Positions 35,921-47,896 are shown, counted from the first letter of the stretch. The stretch is 64,000 nt of DNA from Mactromeris polynyma (GCA_032209605.1 JASFXZ010000032.1:7503722-7567721), one strand, 5' to 3'. Notes: a model not told the origin generated them from the letters alone. Translations and numbers: made by a program.

Positions 35921-36638
35921 CGGCGGAACGACGCGACGTCAATTTGCAGCAGTGGTTATCACCATTATCAGTTAAACATTATCACTGCCACCATCAGATA
36001 ATTCTGCCGGATGAGACATTTTACCAGTTAATCAGTTTCAACTTATAAAATGTATATTTTTATCTGCCATGTGATATTTCATGAGTCACGTGGTTCTTCG
36101 TGACGACTTAAATCGATCGAGCTATCCACGGAACCAGTTAAATTTCTGCACAGAGGCTGAAGCGACGCAACAACGCGGGATGCAAAGCAAAGAAGGCCCA
36201 AACAAGATTCCATACAATATATTCAGTTTTGATTAAAAATGATCCGGCTGTTACACTCTGCTTGAGTTAAAGTACTGATCGTTATTTACTTGTCTTAAAA
36301 TTGTGGAAATGTAATATCATTGACCTTTGGTTATCTTAACGAGAATCAGTAAATAAAAGTAACTAACATTCGTGGAAACCAATCTATATATCTCGCTTTG
36401 AGTGTTTTATACAAGGTACCCCCACTTCCGAGTTTCTTCACAAAGACAAGACAAGTATGTCGTTTTGACATACACATTGATAGCTAATATATATTTATTC
36501 GTATCGGATTTATCCATTCGATTTGCAATATGCAAATGTCCTGTGACCGTCCAAACAAATATTCTCGCGTTCATCTTGAATAAAATTATTAATAATTAAC
36601 GTAAAACAATTTCATCACAAATAAACGATGGGGAGATA

Positions 36639-36713
36639 ACAGTAAAACCTCAATAATACGACCAACTTTGGGACCCTTGATAACTGGTCTTCCTATTGAG
36701 ATTGTCTTAATAA
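36639..36713 (+). mobile_element. TA-MITE family A, left part cut off by a SINE
   Basis: ACAGTAAAACCTCAATAATA and CCAACTTTGGGACCCTTGAT are followed by GGTCTTCCTATTGAGATTGT. The right terminus is not found; SINE sequence follows directly. Confidence 0.65.
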
Positions 36714-36715
36714 AA

Positions 36716-36871
36716 AAGCCATACTCCTGGTTCGGAGGTTCTTTGTTTGAATCTCGTCCTGGGCGAGATTCTTCCACGATCTTCGCAGTCCCTAAATGAG
36801 GCGCTAGTACTGTTAGACACCTAGGGAGTAGTCATCAAGAGTGATTGATATAACTTGTAATAACATGTTTA
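36716..36871 (+). mobile_element. tRNA-derived SINE, family 1
   Basis: Begins within the head (CATACTCCTGGTTCGGAGG), with B-box GTTTGAATC, body GCGAGATTCTTCCACGATC and CTAAATGAGGCGC, and tail AGTGATTGATATAACTTGTA. The A-box part is missing, so it is 5'-truncated at the join to the MITE. Confidence 0.65.
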
Positions 36872-37307
36872 ATAATGCATGTAGATCTAATATATTATGG
36901 TTATACTAAATCAAACTATTGTGGAATGGATATTTCCGTCAAACGATTATGATAAAAGTATTTGAAAATAAATCAGACAGTATTACGAGTATGAAACACG
37001 ATAAATCATAGCTAAGTTCGCCGAATAAGTCATTCATAGCATTCATGAAAAACATTTCGGACTACACAAATAAAGCAATCATTGTTCATATATTGGTATC
37101 AGACAATCAGCCTATCTCTCCAACCTTCAAGTGGTGGAGGCTTTCCTCATACATGCTTCTGATTCATTACATCTGAACAAATCTTAACTACTTTAAGCCT
37201 TTTGGCGCTGCGCAGCGCATGTATAAGGATTGCACCAAAGTTTGCCATTGCTGCCTGTCCTTCTTCTATGTCTGCAGCCCTACTTTGCCCCGGCAGCAGT
37301 TCTTCTG

Positions 37308-37461
37308 TTTGATCAGGCCCACCCGGATAGCGCACTGGACCGCCAGTCAAGAGGTTTAAGGTTCGGAACCCAGAGTAAGGCAAATGTTCAATATGACCGC
37401 AGATAATGTCTTTCTCGACTGATTTATGTGAGGGAGCTGTCAGTTACTTGCGAAATGACAA
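37308..37461 (+). mobile_element. tRNA-derived SINE with Nin-DC-like core, next to a minisatellite
   Basis: The head CCGGATAGCGCACTGGACC and AAGGTTCGGAACCC gives A- and B-box-like parts. The core GAGGGAGCTGTCAGTTACTT resembles GTGTGGGGAAGTTGTCAGTTACTTGCG-type Nin-DC sequence. The expected ACAGGTTGGTA that follows the core falls inside the first unit of the adjacent array. Confidence 0.6.
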
Positions 37462-37801
37462 GTAAGCACAGGTTGGTAGCCCTGTCCTGCGTGCAGTAAG
37501 CACAGGTTGGTAGCCCTGTCCTGCGTGCAGTAAGCACAGGTTGGTAGCCCTGTCCTGCGTGCAGTAAGCACAGGTTGGTAGCCCTGTCCTGCGTGCAGTA
37601 AGCACAGGTTGGTAGCCCTGTCCTGCGTGCAGTAAGCACAGGTTGGTAGCCATGTCCTGCGTGCAGTAAGCACAGGTTGGTAGCCCTGTCCTGCGTGCAG
37701 TAAGCACAGGTTGGTAGCCCTGTCCTGCGTTCAGTAAGCACAGGTTGGTAGCCCTGTCCTGCGTTCAGTAAGCACAGGTTGGTAGCACTGTCCTGCGTTC
37801 A
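37462..37801. repeat. 34-bp minisatellite, exactly 10 copies
   Basis: The unit is GTAAGCACAGGTTGGTAGCC then CTGTCCTGCGTGCA, starting at 37462 and every 34 bp. Copies are nearly identical; the last three have GCGTTCA instead of GCGTGCA. All three minus frames stay open because the unit has no stop in that orientation; not a gene. Confidence 0.95.
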
Positions 37802-37945
37802 GTAAAGGTGTTGACGTCTAACGTTTGAAACATGGTTCCCAGTGTGCAGTGAATGTGATGTGGGCCAGGGATACGAGAAAACAAAACAGTTTCGTAACGT
37901 GAGCAACTGTTAGCCGTAACTAAACGCAGGGCAGGAACCATAGTT
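37802..37945 (+). mobile_element. 3' part of the SINE-like composite (as at 24.3-24.5 kb)
   Basis: GTAAAGGTGTTGACGTCTAA, CAGTGTGCAGTGAATGTGAT and CGTGAGCAACTGTTAGCC match the order at 24.35-24.48 kb. It shows that the 34-bp array lies within one element. Confidence 0.6.
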
Positions 37946-39164
37946 AGATCAAATGACCCTTGAACAAACTGATATACATGTATTGCTGAAAAACACGCAA
38001 AACTTCAACAATCTCTTTCATCCCTTTTTCCACAAGTACTCTCTACTCTATTATTCTGTATACACATAATCTGTTTATTGATATAATTTATCATTGTTTT
38101 ATTATACGATTAACTAATTATGAGACCGTGCTTATATGAGGATTAAGATATACTTTATTACCTCTCAAATACGTATAATTTTAACAATTTCTACCAACAC
38201 CACTCAAGGTACCCAGACGCTTTATCTAGAAAGTGGAGGGGGGGCGAAAAAACTTGATGCGTATTTTCAATTCACTCCAGCGTAAAATTGTAATAACTTT
38301 GTGCACACTTCTCCCTGCAATTGCAATACTTATATCTTGAAATCTAAGAACGTCTCCCATCTGCAACCACTTAGAAGTTAATTAAAAGTGTGCTTTGAGT
38401 GAGTGAGTCTCGCGCTTTACAATACTCAGATAGTTTTTAACTTAGAAAAATGGATTTTCTGCGCATGAAAATTCAGTATACGCCAAGTTCTTGCACATTT
38501 AAATGGTGCAGCTGTGCATATTGGGTGAATGCGAGAAAAATTCAGACAAGCATAATATTTTCATGAAAGAAAAATGAAAATAATTGTTCAGTTAATATCA
38601 GTTCTGATTGTTCGTGTTATAATTATTAATCTTGTTTTAATTGCTCATGCACGCTTAAGACACGTGCAGAGGGAGTTTATAATTATATTTATTAATCTTA
38701 TACTGTAGATCTTATTTTTGTGGTTTCCGGCGTTGAAGAACACCTTGCAAACAATTAGCATGACTGCCTGATGTAATATACGTTAGTCATTACAAGTCAA
38801 CATTTTGAGAATAATTGTATTTATCTAGAACGATCAACATGCAAAAGTGCAACCGCTCTTTAGTAATATGTTTTGTATTTGCACATTTCAGCTTTGTTGC
38901 TGGGAGGTTGTTGCTCTTGAGAGATTAAATTGGTAGTAAGAGCAAGAGCCAGAGAGGGCCGCTCCAGTGTTGATGGACTGTATATTTTTGTCACCGAGCG
39001 GTTAGTATCAAGCATAAATACCTTCTTAATAATGACGCGAAGAAAATGATCAAGTCAATCACATTGAATTAAAAAACAGATTGACATATTGGTCTCATGG
39101 AAGGATGCCAATGCTTCTGAGTCGCGGTTGGTTTCGAGTACCGGATCCAATGGTTATGGGATCT
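37946..39164. other. no gene seen
   Basis: AT-rich; short G-run at about 38.24 kb; nothing else recognised. Confidence 0.35.
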
Positions 39165-40345
39165 AGTTTCCGTGGTTGAGAGTCTCGGTTGCCATGTTTA
39201 TATGTCCTGGTTATCTTGGTTTTGTATCCCGGTACCCAAGGTTATGTATCATGGTTCCCGTGGTTCTGTATCCCGGTACCCAAGGTTATGTGCCCCGGTT
39301 CCCATGGTTTTGTGTCCTGGTTCCCATAGTTTTGTGTCCCGGTTTCCATAGTTTTGTGTCCCGGTTTCCATGGTTTTGTGTCCCGGTTCCATGAGGTTTG
39401 TGTCACGGTGCTAATGGTTTTGTGTCACGGTTTCCATGGTTTTGTGTCCCGGTTCCATGAGGTTTGTGTCACGGTGCTAATGGTTTTGTGTCACGGTTTC
39501 CATGGTTTTGTGTCCCGGTTCCATGAGGTTTGTGTCACGGTGCTAATGGTTTTGTGTCACAGTTCCCATGGTTTTGTGTCCTGGTTCCCATAGTTTTGTG
39601 TCCCGGTTTCCATAGTTTTGTGTCCCGGTTTCCATGGTTTTGTGTCCCGGTTCCATGAGGTTTGTGTCACGGTGCTAATGGTTTTGTGTCACGGTTTCCA
39701 TGGTTTTGTGTCCCGGTTCCATGAGGTTTGTGTCACGGTGCTAATGGTTTTGTGTCACAGTTCCCATGGTTTTGTGTCCTGGTTCCCATAGTTTTGTGTC
39801 CCGGTTTCCATAGTTTTGTGTCCCGGTTTCCATGGTTTTGTGTCCCGGTTCCATGAGGTTTGTGTCACGGTGCTAATGGTTTTGTGTCACGGTTTCCATG
39901 GTTTTGTGTCCCGGTTCCATGAGGTTTGTGTCACGGTGCTAATGGTTTTGTGTCACGGTTTCCATGGTTTTGTGTCCCGGTTCCATGAGGTTTGTGTCAC
40001 GGTGCTAATGGTTTTGTGTCACGGTGCTTATGGTTTTGTGTCCCGGTGCTTATGGTTTTGTGTCCCGGTGCTTATGGTTTTGTGTCCCGGTTCCATGAGG
40101 TTTGTGTCACGGTGCTAATGGTTTTGTGTCACGGTGCTTATGGTTTTGTGTCCCGGTGCTTATGGTTTTGTGTCCCGGTGCTTATGGTTTTGTGTCCCGG
40201 TGCTTATGGTTTTGTGTACCGGTGCTTATGGTTTTGTGTCCCGGTTTTGAATGTTTTGTGTCCCGGTTCCCCTTGTTTTGAGTCAATGTTGCCGTGCTTT
40301 ATAGTCCCGGTAGCCATGGTTCCGAGACACGGTTCCCATGATTTT
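39165..40345. repeat. 21-22 bp minisatellite with 66- and 198-bp higher-order periods
   Basis: The base unit is GGTTTTGTGTCCCGGTTCCCA with variants (GTGCTAAT, GTGCTTAT, TTCCATGA). From about 39.36 kb three variants form a 66-bp unit, and a three-unit block (198 bp) recurs: the ACAGTTCCCATGG junction is at 39561 and again at 39759. From about 40.02 kb it becomes simple GTGCTTATGG copies. Both edges are diverged. Long open frames (22-residue repeats) arise because 66 is a multiple of 3. Confidence 0.92.
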
Positions 40346-40369
40346 GAATCCAGGCTAAGTCAAGATTTC

Positions 40370-40684
40370 CATACTGTAACACATATGCTACAGGGTACCA
40401 CATTGTAACATGTTCATACTGTAACACATATAATACAGGGTACCACATTGTAACATGTTCATACTGTAACACATATAATACAGGGTACCACATTGTAACA
40501 TGTTCATACTGTAACACATATAATACAGGGTACCACATTGTAACATGTCCATACTGTAACACATATAATACAGGGTACCACATTGTAACATGTTCATACT
40601 GTAACACATATAATACAGGGTATCACATTGTAACATGTCCATACTGTAACACATATAATACAGGGTACCACATTGTAACATGTT
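40370..40684. repeat. 45-bp minisatellite, exactly 7 copies
   Basis: The unit is CATACTGTAACACATATAAT then ACAGGGTACCACATTGTAAC and ATGTT, starting at 40370 and every 45 bp. Copies are nearly identical. It begins about 25 bp after the previous array ends although the units are unrelated. Minus frames give a 15-residue repeat; not a gene. Confidence 0.95.
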
Positions 40685-41482
40685 CATACGTGCATCCCAT
40701 AGAAATCAAGCCAACAGCAATACATCAAAACAATACAATTTGACTCACTGCAATGCAAAGAAACATTCAACATACATTATGAAACAAAGCAACAACGAAT
40801 CTGTCCCGGGGAACAGGCTCATTTACTCAGACATTCTACAAAGCCAGTGGGCAAATAAATTACCACAATGTGGCAAACGAATAACAGATTGTGCTCCGGG
40901 GCAAGATAAAAAGGCACTGTTTCAATAATTATATAATACATTCTGCATGTTGGTAACAACGAAATGCATCGGTTAACAATGTTAAATAATTTATGGGTCC
41001 ATATAAACTGGCTTTCTATGACTATAACCCCCATTTGAAAACGATTATATGCGTTTTAACATATGCGCTCATAATGAGTAAATGTATTTAGGCTTAGTTG
41101 AAAGATGCTCCGTCGACATAAAACTAATTAATATATACAGGCGTACGCATGTCAATAATACATTTTGAGACCACCTGAATTTCTGTTTTATTTGGGTTTG
41201 TAGTCGCCAATGTGTCATACACTACCCCATAAACCATGAGCGTTTAAGTGGTCGAAGTGTAATGATTCCTTGACGGTGTTTTGGCGTTCAAAATCACTGT
41301 AAAATATTAATGATCTGCATAACATTGCATTGGAAGAGAGAGAGAGAGAATAAGTTGCTACAGGGAACGCTACATACATAAGACAGTGCCTCCCCACACA
41401 GACCTCGGGGAAAACAACAATCTAAAAGACAAGAAGTACATATTTGAGTTAATAAAATGTTACCATATGTTATGTTTTGTAA
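40685..41482. other. no gene seen
   Basis: AT-rich, (GA)n at 41334-41349. Frames have no recognised content. Confidence 0.35.
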
Positions 41483-41651
41483 TACAGTCAGACCTCGTTA
41501 GTTCGATCACCTTCTATTCGAATACTCGATATCATCCGAAATAAATAACAGGTCCCGGTGTATCTTCTTAGGCACGTCAAATTGAAATAGGCTTTTCGAA
41601 AACAGTTTTCCAGGATCCCAAAGGTGGTCGTATTATTGAGGTTATACTGTA
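41483..41651 (+). mobile_element. chimeric TA-MITE: family B left half, family A right half
   Basis: The left part (TACAGTCAGACCTCGTTAGT, ATATCATCCGAAATAAATAA, CAGGTCCCGGTGTATCTTCT) follows family B as at 59.9 kb. From about 41600 the sequence switches to family A (CAGTTTTCCAGGATCCC, GGTGGTCGTATTATTGAGG, TTATACTGTA). The two outer ends are still TACAGT...ACTGTA. Confidence 0.75.
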
Positions 41652-43163
41652 TTCCAACCACTCTATTGTATGAGAAATGTTGCAGCAAATACTTACAGTG
41701 TACTCGGATGTAGACAGCCAATTAGCGGAAAAAGAAAGCATGTGTTAGAAAAAAAATGTATAAAAAATAATTATACGGTAACATTGCTGGCATTTCACCG
41801 AGATATTCTACCAGGCTTATGTTTAAATATCACGTAACCAAACCGTATTGTTGAAATCAACACAAAATGATGGATATCTGAGTACGCGAGATTTTTTTTC
41901 GAGACTTTCTAGCTAATTAACGCAGGTTGTTCGATTTGTTTTGAAACCTGTCTATCTTTTGCAGAAAATACTCAGCGCCCTGTGCTTGTTCGAATTTGTA
42001 TAAATGGGTCAACCTTAATGTGTTCTTGTTTTATTCCACTCGGTTTAAACTTATCAGTCAAATAATAGTTCATATATATCTAATATGTAACTTAATTAGA
42101 TTTACAGAGAACGTTAACATATATATATAATAAAACATGCATTTGGACGAAATGATATGAGGAGTTATCGCGAATTACGCGTCGCGCATTATACCGTACT
42201 GTCCCGTGTCGCGCATTTCGCGCCGTGGGCATTAACACGACGCCATGATGGCCCTTATAGGAGTCCGTACATTTTAGCATAATTTTGGATCTACGAACTT
42301 CCGACGCATTTATCTGAGGTGTCGTTGTATTTTAATGCTTTTACAAATCGCACAAACAATTCTGGATACTCAAATGCATTATCTGTGCATATATTTAAGC
42401 TGTTGTTTATTTTCTTACATGTTATATCGTCTTAGAGCTCGTGTAGAATTTCATTCTGAAATTTGCTGATTCTCGTTTGAAGAGAAGGAAATTAGTTTTT
42501 TTACGCGAGTTTAAATTGAAAGCGCAATGCAAGAAAATGTGAGCTTGAAAAAATATAGACGCATGCGCCTCCACCGGAAGTTGTATAATGAAGTGATAAT
42601 TGATAACACACAACTTGTTGATTTTTTTGCTCTCTCAGTTGAAGAGTAGCAGGCGGGTAATGCATATGTTTTAAGCATTTAGTCGCTTAACGATATATTA
42701 TATATTAATTGAGGAAATGGATCGAAACGGTCCGAATAAAATATCTATTTTAATATTACTGCCTATGCAAATAAAACTGCTTCGCTTAAATTAAATCAGT
42801 CAAACCGAATGAATTATAATTTACGAGTGACGAGACGCGCGTTCAGCGTCTATCAATCTTCGTCGTAATCTAGGTTTCAAAAGTTCATTTTTTGCAAATT
42901 TATCTCATAATATTTATTTAATCGCTAGCACTTACATACGGGAAAGCCTCGTGAAGAGTGAAAAGTTTCGCAGTTTTGGAATAAACATGGAGACAAAGGC
43001 TTTTAATAAAAAGTTCGGACTCGTTCCTGAAAAAATAAATGTTGGCAAAATTTAGGCAAAATTGTGTTTTATATAAGCGCTGTTTTGCATTATACTTGAA
43101 ATCTCAGGTTGTAAAGAATAACTTACCGAAGCAAAACTACTAAAGAAAACAAACAATAATAAA
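41652..43163. other. no gene seen; one CpG-rich patch
   Basis: 42.16-42.25 kb is CpG-rich; its reverse complement (GACAGTACGGTATAATGCGC, GACGCGTAATTCGCGA) loosely resembles two units of the 35-bp satellite at 35.3-35.9 kb. The remainder is AT-rich with no recognised gene. Confidence 0.35.
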
Positions 43164-43361
43164 TACTGTAAGCGTCCTTTTTCGCGAAGTTTTTATTTTC
43201 GCGTTAATTCGAGAGTTGAAAACCTCGAGATTTCAAAATCTCGCTAAAATATATATGTGTTCATCACAATGCCGAACATCTCAACAAGACACTCACGAAA
43301 ATATTAACTCGCGGAAATTCGCGAAATAAAGTGCCCCGCGAAAATAAAAACTTTTACAATA
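43164..43361. mobile_element. MITE with TTTTCGCG-type inverted ends
   Basis: The left end TACTGTAAGCGTCCTTTTTC with GTTTTTATTTTCGCG pairs with the right end CGCGAAAATAAAAACTTTTA. Inner parts are also complementary (TTCGCGAA, AACCTCGAGATTT). A compact foldback element of a type common in invertebrate genomes; no coding sequence. Confidence 0.7.
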
Positions 43362-43714
43362 TGTGAAGATTTTGGTCCAAGTGAGGCTAATGATCCCCAG
43401 TTCTGTTAAGACTGTCTCGGTCAAAATTCCTTCCTTTATACCTATCTTTCACATAAAGTTCTTCTTTTGTGAAAGTTTGAAGAAGATCCATCCGACGAAT
43501 TGGACAATATTTAAAAATATTCGCAATAAAGTAAAAATAAATCACTAACGTCCATATTATCATTATGCTTTTTACCATTGCATTATCGACTTCTTGATCT
43601 TATTTTAATGTAGACAAAATGTCCATGCTCTTATTTAAACAAATGAAATCCCAAACAAAAAAGCATAAAATATAAAGACTTTAATGTAGTATCAATGGCA
43701 ATTCACAATTCAAA

Positions 43715-43915
43715 AGCACAATAGTCTAGGGGTGGAACTCCGGACTTACTTCAGATCCAGTGGTCTTGAGTTCGAATTTCACCACAAGCCATGGATGGGA
43801 TCATTCAACAACCTTCACCTTCCCTGAATGAGGCGCGAGCTCTGGATAGCAACCCATGAGGCAGACAACGAGACTGGATCTCAGATTGACTGTTGAACCA
43901 TAAATATGAAATAAT
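43715..43915 (+). mobile_element. tRNA-derived SINE
   Basis: TCTAGGGGTGGAACTCCGG (A-box region), CAGATCCAGTGGTCTTGAG and TTCGAATTTCACC (B-box-like); the body has CCCTGAATGAGGCGCGAGC, similar to the family 1 body at 36.79 kb (CCCTAAATGAGGCGCTAGT). The tail ends near AAATAATAAATT. Confidence 0.65.
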
Positions 43916-44864
43916 AAATTAAAAGGGAGCTAACTCTTATAAATGAATAAAAAATAGTGTTTTAAGAGTTACTCCCCTTCTATAAAATAATTAATCCAAT
44001 TTAATGACAAGTGATGTATAAAAGAATGTCATCTTAATTACTGTGGGACCATGTAAATGTGAAGTTTGTATACTGTTCCAATGTTGACTTCTTCCAGCAC
44101 ACTGTTCCAAATTTTAATCATGATGAGGTTTAGTTTTGGAAAAAAAAAGATATCACCCTTGACATACCGGAATTGCATTTTGCAAACTAACATGCCTTCA
44201 AAAATACAATAGACTTCCACCTTATATAATATGGATCGAATATACAAGATAATAACCATTTAAATAGCTTTTCATCGAGAAAAAAAATACGCAAATTTTT
44301 CGTTGTACATAGTTTGATAAAAATCTATTTTACTATTTATGTGAGACCACGAAGATTCAGTCAACTTATTCTGACAGCAAATGTAGCTTTTCTCCGTGAC
44401 ATTTCCTCAAACTGTTTAGATTTTCAGTTCCCCGTTAATTAAACAATAAAACTTTAATGATTACGGAAAACTATAACAAATAAGTTAGTTCAATAATTTA
44501 TCTAGCGAACAATGGTGAGCTAACAAAAAAAACGCAATAAAACGATAACCTTTTGTGTACATATTCCATTAGCACAATATTTGGTCACGTCGTCTGTTTG
44601 CTTGCAATTAAATGTTAATAATCATAATATGCAAAGAAAATATATGGAAGGGTGAAAGCGAAACTCAAATATCTGCAAATGTATAAATAAACATATAGAT
44701 TTGTTCCCTTTTCACCTTTCATAAATTATAATTCGCAAATGTTATTATTCTCAAACTGTCAACATAATTATATATTTATTTTTATTTTATCGAATGTCAA
44801 TTATCATCTGTCAATATTATGAAATTATAGAAAGAATTCAAAGTTTATTGGCATAACGGCACTT

Positions 44865-45650
44865 CAATAGTAAGACTTTTTGCAAAAATGATGAAATTAA
44901 TCATTTATGACTCTGGTAATATTTGAAAATTAATGCTTCCATATTTTATTCCTAAATCATAGACTAGTCAGGATTCGATTATAGTGCCCAAAACCTGCTT
45001 TTTAATTGAATGTTTGTTTGCAAATATATTAAACAAATACCCGAATATACAGAAACCACAATTACATAGAACAGAATACTTATTCAAACTACACACTTAT
45101 TGTCCGGTGTATACAACTCTACATAATATGTATATCACAAATGAATTTATATTAACTATCATTAGATATAATCACCAATGCACATATGCTGATGGTATAA
45201 ATAATTGCACTCAATCATCAAAAATACAAGATCATGTTTTTAAATGTAACATACAAAATAAGTACATGTAGTTGTATATTGGTCAGTTTCATTATAAAAT
45301 CTGTTGAAAAGAGACACATTTATGTTTGCGATGCTAGAAAGCTAAGTAGCTACCATTTAACAGCCAATCTTGCCGAAACAAAATACAAGGCAAAACTTTA
45401 TGGTGCATAATTCAATATATTTTTTTCGAAAGAGGCTACACTAAGTATTATGAATATATAATACATTCTGATAAATCAGTACAGCCCGGTACATTATGCT
45501 GGCTAGACACAGCGGGGTGGCTAATTAAGTTGCGAAAGATAATGATCATGAGACGTTAAAGTAGCGTATATATAATCGGTTATAGCATGGAGCCAATATT
45601 GATCAGATCTGGGGAATCTTGCGATGAGCCAGAAAGTTGGACATGCACGT
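44865..45650 (+). repeat. dispersed repeat, copy 1 (long form)
   Basis: The left end CACTTCAATAGTAAGACTTT, then TTTGCAAAAATGATGAAATT and TCATTTATGACTCTGG, and the right end CTTGCGATGAGCCAGAAAGT plus TGGACATGC both recur, closer together and inverted, at 51.48-51.61 kb. Between them this copy has about 680 bp that the other lacks. An open frame at 44984-45271 inside has no recognised domain. Confidence 0.5.
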
Positions 45651-45664
45651 CAACCATCAACACC

Positions 45665-45796
45665 TTGCAATATTACTTGCAGACTGTGTGTGACGCGAAC
45701 GTTGATGACTGTTGGACCCGGGATCAAACCTTGCAATATTACTTGCAGCCTGTGGGTGACGCGAACGTTGATGACTGTTGGGCCCGAGATCAAAAC
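45665..45796. repeat. 66-bp tandem duplication
   Basis: TTGCAATATTACTTGCAGAC... to ...CCCGGGATCAAACC, twice, with a few substitutions. The frame stays open across it (22 codons per unit), but nothing marks it as coding. Confidence 0.85.
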
Positions 45797-46190
45797 GGAT
45801 ACTTACATTCAGCACTCAAATCGCAAATCACAAGATCTACTTTTATGACTTTGAAAGTGATTCATACTGAGTGTGAACAAATGTTTGATAATTTTAAGTG
45901 AGTGATGAATATTCTCTGTGACACAGTTTTAAGAGATTTGAGCGTAATCTGAAATCTGGGGGTAATTATTAAGTCTGAAAGTAGGGTGTGGCTCTCAAGC
46001 CCAATAATTTCTCCTATGTCTCATAATCACACCAAATAAATGGGCAAAGAGAAGAGTCAGCACTCACTAGTATACATAATTTGACATGTCCGCACTCAAA
46101 TGTCCAGTATCAGACTCGTAAGAGAATATTTTGTGATTTGCGGAGGGCTGAGTGTAAGTCTCCGTTATAATTCTGGGCCCCAGAGAGTCT
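45775..46190. repeat. inverted pair of about 80 bp
   Basis: GGGCCCGAGATCAAAACGG, ACTTACATTCAGC and CGCAAATCACAAG at 45780-45833 (+) recur on the minus strand at 46190-46120 (GGGCCCAGAATTATAACGG, ACTTACACTCAGC, CGCAAATCACAAA). The spacer is about 260 bp. Probably two insertions of one element or an inverted duplication. Confidence 0.55.
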
Positions 46191-47431
46191 GCAGTGTATA
46201 TATTTATTTGATTAGGGAACTGATTACTGTATTCAAAGCATACACAATACTTCATTTACCAATCAGAAACACAGCTAAACACATGCCAGCATCCCACGAG
46301 ACACAAATACCAATATGGTAGTTTAGACAGCAGTCCGAATCACTGACCAATATATCTTCTTTGTGTCCAAATGATTACAGTGTCACATACTGGCGACTCT
46401 TGTAGGAAATTATCTCAATAAGAATGCTAATTTTGTAGCTACACTTTGTCTCTATTAGCCGCAATGTTACTCCCTATATTTCAAGGGGTTGTCGCAAAAA
46501 TACTTTTTTCAGTTTTGGTAGAAAGATGTTTGGGTCGCCCCTCTCCCGACTTAGTCCCTAAATATGGAGAAATCGCAAATACAAAAAAATGATCAAATTG
46601 TTGAAAGTTCAGTTGATCGAGATTGGTCCCTTTTCCTACTTTTCCTAATATTTACCGGTCCAGTGAAACAAGTGTAAAGCACCCTTTTGTCATTGAACAT
46701 GAATTAGATGCGACCCACATGTTTGTAGGGAGAAGAACGTCATCGTTAGGGGAATTGTACCCCCCCCCCCCCCTCCCCCTCCGTTCATGCAGATTAGTAA
46801 ATTTCAGTGACATATCACAGTAAGTTTGTTTATCACTCAGAATACTTGTACATTCTTATCTACCTGTGATGCTAAGTAAATTAGGATATGTCTGTGAACT
46901 CTTGATTAACGTATTGTCTGTGTGGTTTATTGCGTTCTATTAGGTACAAGTATAATTGCAATTTACTGATTGGAAAAAGCGCTACGGAATCATTAAATAT
47001 TTAAGCATGTTCGTTTCTCCGTGGCGCTAAACAAGATGTATTTGTTATAGGAAAACGTTCTATTGGCTCCAAATTTATGATATTGTAAACACATTCCGAT
47101 ACACAGGCAATGTCAGACTAGCTTTTCTAAGGTTGGGAAAGGAACGTGAATTCGATTATGATCCAATCTAGAGACTTTAAGGCGGAAGCAGACAAGGACA
47201 AGAACTGATTTTGCGTTTTTAAATGAATTATTTCAAAGACTGTTATGTTATTAGCAAAAACCGCATGTTGCTCCAAATGGGTTGTATAAAACTCGGGCAA
47301 GGTTAATATGTTGATTTAATGCCGTTTAAGTGTATGATTGAGATCGTTTTACCGCGTTTTTGGCCGCGTTCTATTCCTAGATTGAATAATTAATTAGAAA
47401 TCTGCAGGCGACTCGTTTGCACTCTGGAAGT
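46190..47431. other. no gene seen; one C-rich run
   Basis: The pyrimidine run at 46760-46782 contains 14 consecutive C followed by CTCCCCCTCC. No recognised gene. Confidence 0.4.
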
Positions 47432-47603
47432 CATTGTCATGGTGGCGTCCTCAATGCTCCTGTCTGTGGTTTGTGTCGATGGCACCACAGCTAGTACTGA
47501 TATCAACGTTCGCGATGCATTGTCATGGTGACGTCCTCAATGCCCCTGTCTGTGGTTTGTGTCGATGGCCCCAGAGCTAGTACTGATATCAACGTTCGCG
47601 ATG
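47432..47603. repeat. 86-bp tandem duplication
   Basis: Two copies, starting CATTGTCATGGTGGCGTCCT at 47432 and CATTGTCATGGTGACGTCCT at 47518, with few differences. Confidence 0.9.
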
Positions 47604-47896
47604 AATATATAATTATCAGGATATAAATTCACTGTCAGAACTGAGAGTATTTGCAATTATTGTATTATAAATCATAAGAAGTTGCGAGAGGAAACTACTA
47701 AAATATGTCATGTACGGCTGTAAATAATACGATAATTGCAGTCATCAGTACGAATCTGTCATTCTACTGAAACACATTATTGAACAAGTGAACATCTTTA
47801 ATCAGATCAAACAGTTCGACATCATTATTCAGTTTATCATGACAATTCTGATATTACAGAGATCATGCCCTTTGAGCAAATGACACAAACGGCGAA

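Noticed and set aside
37424..37741. Three overlapping open frames with the repeat LTARRTGLPTCAYCTQD
   Set aside because: All three frames of the same 34-bp array are open; a real gene would favour one.
39176..40687. Several repeat-protein-like open frames on both strands
   Set aside because: Unit lengths of 66 and 45 bp are multiples of three, so frames stay open on their own; both strands and more than one frame are open.
45587..45901. 104-codon plus-strand frame with an internal repeat
   Set aside because: It comes from a 66-bp duplication within a dispersed element; the other frame is open too and no domain is recognised.
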